Assembly: GCA_047967505.1 (NCBI GenBank)
Contig: CM106540.1
DNA from: Dipteris shenzhenensis
Taxonomy: Eukaryota; Polypodiophyta; Polypodiopsida; Gleicheniales
Reading direction: 5' to 3' (one strand)
Length of the DNA: 64,000 bases
The notes below the pieces were generated by a model. That model was not told where the DNA came from. It ran no database searches and worked only from the letters and a program-made list of their open reading frames with translations. The translations under genes were made by a program, and so were the position numbers. This document shows, in pieces, positions 58,355 through 64,000 of the stretch. Each line of letters starts with the position of its first letter. Positions within the stretch are counted from its first letter, which is position 1.

Positions 58355-58590
58355 TGTTAGAAGAGAGAGTGTGAGAGCAATGGAGCTGAACGTAGTGCTT
58401 GCAATAGAAGAAGTGAGTAATACAAGAAGTGGGATAGGTTTTGTCTAAGTGACAAAACCTTATCCTTCACTAACCGTAGTTAGTGAACTAACTTGGTTAA
58501 AGGTAAAAACCTCTAAAGGAGGGAAAAGTGCCCCTAACCTACTTATTACATTACATTGGTCACTGCTAAATTATAATAATAATTCTAGCA
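58355..58590 (-). repeat. Copia-3 5' LTR
   Basis: 236 bp, partner of 48258-48489; starts TGCTAG and ends CTAACA on the minus strand. The PBS abuts it at the low-coordinate end, which fixes the orientation as minus. Confidence 0.95.
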
Positions 58591-58970
58591 GCCACCTCCT
58601 ACATGAGGAAGCTCGTTGGGATGGCACCAATGCAAATGCACAATCATTGATTGCAATGTCAGAAAAGAGGGGTATCATCCCATACATTCGATCGTGCAAA
58701 ACTCCTAAGGAGGCAAGGGATGCACTTGTAGGTTATATCAAGGATTTCAAGGAGAAGTTAGCCAACACGATGAAGTTTATGCACACTATTTCATCAGTAC
58801 CCACAGTTCTTAAAGCATTGCTAGACACTTATCAGAGTTTTACCTCCAATCGCAAGCTTAGCCACAACCTGATGAAATTTATGCTGTCAATTCACAGATA
58901 ACCATTGAAACCGGCCTTCAATAAATTAAAGGGCAGATAAAGACACAGATTGGCCCCAACCTTGGCGCCC
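58591..58970 (+). pseudogene. Old Copia gag, right half
   Basis: Continues the gag begun at 48059: EEARWDGTNANAQSLIAMSE, then RGIIPYIRSCKTPKEARDAL, IKDFKEKLANTMK, LLDTYQSFTSNRKLSHNLMK and AVNSQITIETGL. It parallels Copia-3's own gag (WDSRDAQALSVISLF, IIPHIRSCKTSMAAW). There is an in-frame deletion after DALVG and scattered lesions. No knuckle or pol follows. Confidence 0.8.
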
Positions 58971-60340
58971 TTTTTTGGTATTTCTTTAGAGACCTGCAAA
59001 TAGGTACACAGTGAGCTCAATCTCATTTGCATTCAGTGCATTTCCCACTCTCAGTAGGCATCAGTGTCCCCAGCATTAACCCTGCTAGACCCTGCTCTCA
59101 CATCCCAATGGCAGTAGGCATCCACCTCAATGCAAACACCTGCATAAAACTTGGAGTTCTTGCTAGCAGCCCAAACGGCGGGGTCACACAACTCCCTAGA
59201 CTACCACAAGTGTCTACTGATTCACTGAAATACCCAAGCATTGGGTGAGAGCATAGCTAGTCTGCCTGCAACCTCGGGAACATGAACTTGAACTGCAAGT
59301 ATCCACTGTGGACTACCCTGCCAACTAAGCTTCTCCAAACACAGCTCGTAACAAAGAATATACACTAAGTGAGCAACCGACCTCTCTTTGGCATCAAGGG
59401 CATTACACAGCCCGCTAGGCATACATAACCAATGCATGTTCTCTGTTGAGTAAGGCTCCCCCCACACATGGCAAAAGGCATCCTTTTCAGTTCCAGAACA
59501 CTTGCACTGAGCTTAGGCCTGTTCCTAGCACCCGATATTTGGTCACACAGTCCCCCTCAAGTGCCTTGAGTGCCCTCTTAGCCATTCACCGACTCAGAAC
59601 AAATATAAAGCATGGACACACAGCTAGCATCCATTGACAATGCTTCATACTTCACTAGGCATCAATGCCCCATGCTTACACCTATTTATGCATTGCTCTC
59701 ACCTAGCTTAACAGGAAAAGCATTCGATTCTGCTCCAACAAATGGCACTTAGGCTAAAACTGTTTCTAGCAACCTTACTAGGCCACACAATCCCACACAA
59801 TTATTACCAGGGCCCACATGGCCATTTATCTGCTCCGAGCAGAGAAATGAAGCATATAAATATAGCCAACAACCTCAGAGCATCCAACTAAGCCCATTCA
59901 CAGCCTATGACATACCAATTGGAGGGTATCTTTTTCACACTGTCACACACCGCGGCCGTGCAACCAAAAATCCACTTGGCCAAGCATACCACCCATACAC
60001 ATGGCTACAGATCCCTAGCACACAACCCAAGGCAAATGTTCGTAATCCTAATAAAACTAATGAGTGTGTGGTGTGGCTCATCCCTTCACACCCGCATCTT
60101 TGGAGTCTTCTATCTCTCTCACTCTCTCCCTCTTGCTCTTCTTCCCCCTTCAGGCCCTTCAGCATGCAAAGTAACAGAAAAATTGTGATCATAAAAACCT
60201 TCACTGCAAGTATCAGAAGACACGGTTCATTGCCTGTCAATGTTGTATATTGGGGTTGCTTAATTTAGAAACGGCATACCGAATATCTAGCCATATGTTA
60301 CACAAAAATTACTAAGCATCCAACATCCTATTGATAGAGG
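58971..60340. repeat. Intergenic with loosely repeated blocks
   Basis: Phrases recur at uneven intervals: taggcatc at about 59055, 59114, 59417 and 59658; gg(t/c)cacaca...tccc at about 59173, 59540 and 59781; ctagca before each of those. This suggests three eroded copies of a unit of about 240-370 bp. No gene recognised. Confidence 0.4.
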
Positions 60341-62001
60341 TGGCATCACAGAGCTCACTAACATCATCCAAGAAGAAACAGAACGGGGTAGAATATGTTT
60401 TGCGAGTTGAAAAAAATTTACCTCGAGGACCACTGATTTCAGCCATGGAAATTCGCAGGACTCCGAAAGAGTTTTCATGTCTGTGTATAGCATCGGTAGA
60501 GTCGATTGATGACGCATCGACTAGCACTGAGGCTGCCCAAGATGGGAAGATGGCCGAGTTGGCTAAAGAGATATCAAAGAAGTTCTCTGAATGTTTTAGG
60601 GATGAACTACCTTATGGGTTACCTCCAGAGCGAAAAGTTCAGCATAAGATTGAACTGATCCCGGGGGCAGAACCTGTAAATAGACCTCCCTATAGAATCA
60701 GTTTTACTAAAGAGGCGGAGGTGCGTAGACAACTGGAAGAATACCTCAAGTTGGGACAGATTCAACCAAGTTTCTCACCTTTTGCTTTGCCAGTGATATT
60801 AAAGAAGAAGAAGGATGATACGTTTCGCCTCTGTATAGATTACAGAGCATTGAATAATATTACTGTTAAGCACATGTATCCGATGGCTCGGATTGATGAT
60901 TTGCTAGATGCATTACATGGAGCCGTGATTTTCAGCAAGATAGATCTTAAGTGTGGCTACCATCAGATCCGGATTAGAGCCGAGGATGTGCATAAAACCG
61001 CTTTCAGAAGCAGGTTTGGTCATTATGAGTTTTTGGTAATGCCCTTTGGACTTACCAATGCTCTAGCGACATTCGTCATGCTTATGAACGATTTACTACG
61101 CCCGTATATCGGAAAGTTTGTAGTACATTTTATTGACGATATCCTGATATTCAGTAAAAGTATTACTGAGCATCGTGAACACTTAAGAGTAGTGTTCAGT
61201 ACTTTGAGGAAAGCCAGTCTTTATGTAAATAAAAAGAAAACTATACTGTGTATGGTTAGGCTTGAATATTTAGGTTTCATAATTACTCCACAAGGGGTAG
61301 AAATGGATCCGAAGAAAGTGGCTGCGATACTAACTTGGCCAATCCCTCACAGTCTGACCTCGTTGCGGTCATTCTTGGGATTTGTCCAATTTTATAGAAG
61401 GCATATCAAAGGATATTCCGAAATAGTATCGCCATTGACTGATCTGACCTCAGATAAAGTACCTTTTATTTGGGGACAGAATCAACAAGAAAGTTTTAAC
61501 ACCATAAAACAAGCTATGGTCTCAGGACCGGTGTTAAAAATAGTTGATCCCCAGAAGCCGTTGTTCCTAGAAACCGATGCAAGTGGCATTGCGGTAGGAG
61601 CAGTTCTCCTTCAAGAGGGAAGGCCAGTAGCCTTTGAAAGCAAGAAGCTTTCTCCCTCTCAAAGGAATTGGCCAACTCATGAATTAGAGTTGTATGCAGT
61701 TATCCATGCTTTGAAAACATGGAGACATTATTTGTATGGTTCAGAGTTTTATGTGGATGTAGATCATGATACTCTGAAACATTTTAGTAAACAGCTTGAC
61801 TTGAGGGGCCGCCAAGCTAGGTGGACACAGCTCATGCAGGAGTTTAATTTAACGATCCGGTACCGAAGAGAAAAAGATAATAAGGTGGCTGATGCGTTGT
61901 CTCGCATTATACACAACCTGAGTTTCACGGTATTAGAGAGTGCTCTAATGAACGAGATCAGAGAAACTCAAAAGGTGAACGAGTTTGTCCAGAGCTTATG
62001 A
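60331..62001 (+). pseudogene. pol: Gypsy reverse transcriptase-RNase H
   Basis: A 556-codon open stretch with no genuine start (pol is translated as a polyprotein). RT runs from ELPYGLPPERKVQHKIELIP and NRPPYRIS through LCIDYRALNNITVKHMYPMA, FSKIDLKCGYHQIRI and the catalytic FIDD at 61129-61140 (usually YxDD), to EYLGFIITPQGVEMDPKKV. The connection and RNase H follow: LETDASGIAVGAVLLQ, HELELYAVIHALKTWRHYLY, VDVDHDTLKHF. The RNase H acidic residues are present. The frame ends in TGA at 61999, where Trp would fit (QSL-stop-PKAHVL), then continues in the same frame. Confidence 0.93.
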
Positions 62002-62865
62002 CCTAAGGCTCATGTGTTAAAACCTGGGGAAAATGAAAAGGATGACCTGGCATCCAGAAAAGGCCAAACATATGCAAGATATACCATAAGGGATGGTATG
62101 CTAGAAAGAAATGGCAAGGTTGTAGTACCTAGTCAGAATGATCTCAGGCAAAGAGTCATTCGACAGTGCCATGATAGCCCGTGTGCGGGACATCCAGGGG
62201 TCGAGAAGACATATGATCTCGTGAAGCGAGATTTCTTTTGGCCAAAGATGAAAAAGCATATTCATGAATATGTGACACGGTGTTTCTCGTGTCAGGTGAG
62301 TAAGGCCGAGCGGGTGAAGCCACCCGAACTTTTACAGCCCGGACTTTTACAGCCCTTGGAAGTACCACTAAGTAAGTGGGAGAGCATTTCCATGGACTTT
62401 ATTGTAGGGCTGCCTACGACACAAGGAGGGTATGATTCTATACTTGTGGTGGTTGACCGTCTAACCAAGATGGCTCACTTCATTCCGACCAGAGAGTCTG
62501 TTAGTACCCCGCAAGTGGCGGATTTGTTTATTAGACATATATTTCGTCTGCATGGATTGCCTAGATCCATAGTGTCAGACAGAGATGTCAGATTTACCGG
62601 TCATTTTTGGACAGCGATATTTGAGACACTAAGGACTGAGTTGGGAATGAGTAGTGGGAATCATCCTAAGACGGATGGTCAGACGGAGAGAGTCAACCAG
62701 ACTTTAGAGGATATGCTGAGGGCATATGTGTCATTGAGGCAACATACGTGGGACAAGTGGTTGCCATTGTTGGAGTTTGCCTACAATGATAGAAAACATT
62801 CCTCTACAGGGTTCAGTCCGTTTGAGCTGAACTATGGTTATAGAGACCAGCAAATCCAACTATAG
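62002..62865 (+). pseudogene. Gypsy integrase
   Basis: Same frame as the RT after the TGA. The zinc-binding HHCC domain is at about 62158-62300 (HDSPCAGHPGVEKTYDLV, then CFSCQ). Catalytic residues: Asp in MDFIVGLP (about 62395), Asp in VSDRDVRFTGHFW (about 62572), Glu in DGQTERVNQTLEDML (about 62688). A 15-bp tandem duplication (cttttacagcccgga) gives LLQPGLLQPL at about 62330-62356. The frame ends at TAG 62863 because of a frameshift near 62855; the next block continues in another frame. Confidence 0.92.
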
Positions 62866-63443
62866 TTGGAGTACCTCAGAAAGTGCCTAGTGCCGCGAAC
62901 TTTGTGGTTCAGATGCGGGAGATGCTAGCACTTGCGAGAGCTAATATCCGCCAGGCTATGGATAGAGCCAAGGTGTATGCGGATGAAAACCGATCTATAA
63001 GAGTATTTAAGGAAGGAGAAAAAGTTTTTCTCATAGTTCCTTCGCACTCGAAGTCGTTGACTTCAGGAGAGAGTGCTAAGTTATCACCTCGATACTGTGG
63101 GCCGTGGTTAATTCTAAAAAGAATAGGCAAGGTAGCCTATAAATTAGAATTACCACCGGGGTGTAAGGTGCACCCAGTGTTTCATGTTTCTCGTTTAAAG
63201 AAATTCTTGCATACTGGTGACTCACTAATCGAAGGTGTTGTTTTGTTTCAGGAGATAGAGGATGATGCAAGACGCAAACCAACAAGAATCCTGGACCGAG
63301 GAACAATGCAAGTGCGCAATCGGAAGATCACCACGGTGTTGGTTGCATGGCATGGTCTACCTCTATCGGAAGCTACCTGGGAATCCGTATACCAGTTACG
63401 GAGAGTGTTCCTAGATTTCATCATCGAGGACGCTGATGCTTGA
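62866..63443 (+). pseudogene. Gypsy integrase C-terminus with chromodomain-like module
   Basis: The frame after the shift reads REMLALARANIRQAMDRAKV, YADENRSIRVFKEGEKVFL, then SPRYCGPWLILKRIGKVAYK, KVHPVFHVSRLKKFLHTG (GPY/F-type integrase C-terminus), and finally RILDRGTMQVRNRKITTVLV, then AWHGLPLSEATWE. The last is a chromodomain (P.RILDRR....W.....EATWE), the mark of chromoviruses, which direct integration to marked chromatin. Terminates with TGA at 63441. Confidence 0.9.
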
Positions 63444-63455
63444 AGAGGGAAGGAA
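63443..63455 (+). other. Gypsy polypurine tract
   Basis: gaagagggaagga immediately precedes the LTR start and overlaps the stop codon of the chromodomain frame. Confidence 0.85.
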
Positions 63456-64000
63456 TGTTATGCTCTAGCCGAGATAGCATGACCTCGGAAAGATCGGTGG
63501 GCATTTTCTCTTAGATGACCGACTTCTGTAATATTTAATGTGCGTAAATAAAATGGTCAAGAGAAGTAACTGCCAAGGTCCTAGGTGAGGGTGAAATGGC
63601 ATTGACTAGGTGGTTCTGAGTGCTAAGGCTAGGTATTCAGCAACTAAGCAATTCCCACTTTACGGGGCAATCCAAATAGCTCACAGGCCAGCCAAAAGGC
63701 CAGCTCTCTCAGCCAAACAAATGGCCAGAAAGTCCAGCTGGTCTGGCCGACCAGATCTGGCCGACCAGTTGGCCGACCAGCTGGCCGACCAGCTAGGTCT
63801 GGCCTATAAAAGGCCTTTGCCCTCACACTTCCTTGACAGGACAGGACCTGCAGCTGATCCTCATCTCCTCCATCTTTTGCTGCAGGCCCGCCTGCTCCAT
63901 CTACCTCTCCTCTGCTGTCTCCCTCTCCTGCCTCTCCTTCCTGCCTCCTGGCTGCTCCATCCTCTCCTCCAGATCTGTCACAACTTCTGCTCCTCTGCTC
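63456..64000 (+). repeat. Gypsy 3' LTR (partial, cut by window end)
   Basis: Starts TGTTATGCTC after the polypurine tract. Four or five copies of (t)ggccgaccag lie at 63740-63790, directly before a TATA box (TATAAAA at 63805-63811), which is followed by a pyrimidine-rich R/U5-like region. The 3' boundary is outside the window. Confidence 0.85.

Larger units (their letters stand above)
48258..58590 (-). mobile_element. Copia-3: complete-ended Ty1/copia with nested insertions
   Basis: LTRs of 232 and 236 bp (48258-48489 and 58355-58590), about 90 percent or more alike, with TGTTAG/TAACA termini. PPT and iMet PBS are adjacent to the LTRs. An exact 5-bp target-site duplication, gccac (48253-48257 and 58591-58595), proves a single insertion. 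The 10.3-kb length comes from an internal hAT element (52549-56134) and a foldback element (49459-50169). Coding regions are broken. It inserted into an older copia gag in the opposite orientation. Confidence 0.95.
60331..64000 (+). mobile_element. Ty3/gypsy chromovirus, 5'-truncated, running off the window
   Basis: Plus-strand element lacking 5' LTR, gag and protease. It starts abruptly just upstream of the RT and then carries RT, RNase H, integrase, a chromodomain-like tail, a polypurine tract and the beginning of the 3' LTR. Gene order (RT-RH-IN-chromo) defines Ty3/gypsy. One stop and one frameshift are the only major coding lesions, so it is younger than Copia-1, Copia-2 or the LINE. Confidence 0.93.

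Overview
This is a nuclear window from a land plant with a large, transposon-rich genome. The evidence is a nucleus-encoded thylakoid-lumen PsbP-domain protein with a bipartite plastid/lumen transit peptide, plant-type Copia elements primed by initiator tRNA-Met, a chromodomain Ty3/gypsy element, an L1-type LINE, a plant hAT (BED + DUF659 + dimerisation) transposon, and long (TA)n, (TG)n and (GA)n tracts. A fern, lycophyte or other seed-free lineage seems plausible, but nothing here proves it. No bacterial-style operons, CRISPR arrays or rRNA genes are visible, and I recognised no tRNA gene.

Layout. 0.5-1.6 kb: an intact minus-strand gene, possibly a degenerate trypsin-fold protein. 3.9-7.2 kb: a relict plus-strand gene of an unnamed repeat-associated family, split by and flanked by clusters of a short palindromic motif; a second partial copy lies at 18.9-19.5 kb. 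8.5-14.3 kb: decayed minus-strand Copia-1 (5' LTR, PBS, gag, pol; no 3' LTR found). 15.6-16.5 kb: microsatellites. 19.7-21.1 kb or beyond: dead LINE reverse transcriptase. 25.0-29.5 kb: decayed minus-strand Copia-2 with both LTRs and a LINE ORF1 fragment replacing its gag N-terminus. 29.5-30.2 kb: a possible two-exon minus-strand gene. 32.3-33.1 kb: an intact PsbP-domain gene. 33.5-48 kb: mostly anonymous AT-rich DNA with tandem duplications and two Copia scraps. 48.1-59.0 kb: a nest, in which an old plus-strand Copia gag is split by Copia-3 (minus, 5-bp TSD), which itself carries a complete hAT element (8-bp TSD) and a 711-bp foldback element. 60.3-64.0 kb: a 5'-truncated Ty3/gypsy chromovirus running into its 3' LTR at the window edge.

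Only two genes look intact and host-encoded with reasonable confidence (558-1568 and 32314-33120). Everything else that codes is mobile DNA in various states of decay. The nest at 48-59 kb gives a readable relative chronology. Stops that can be explained by C-to-T or G-to-A change are prominent in the oldest relics, as expected of methylated, silenced DNA.
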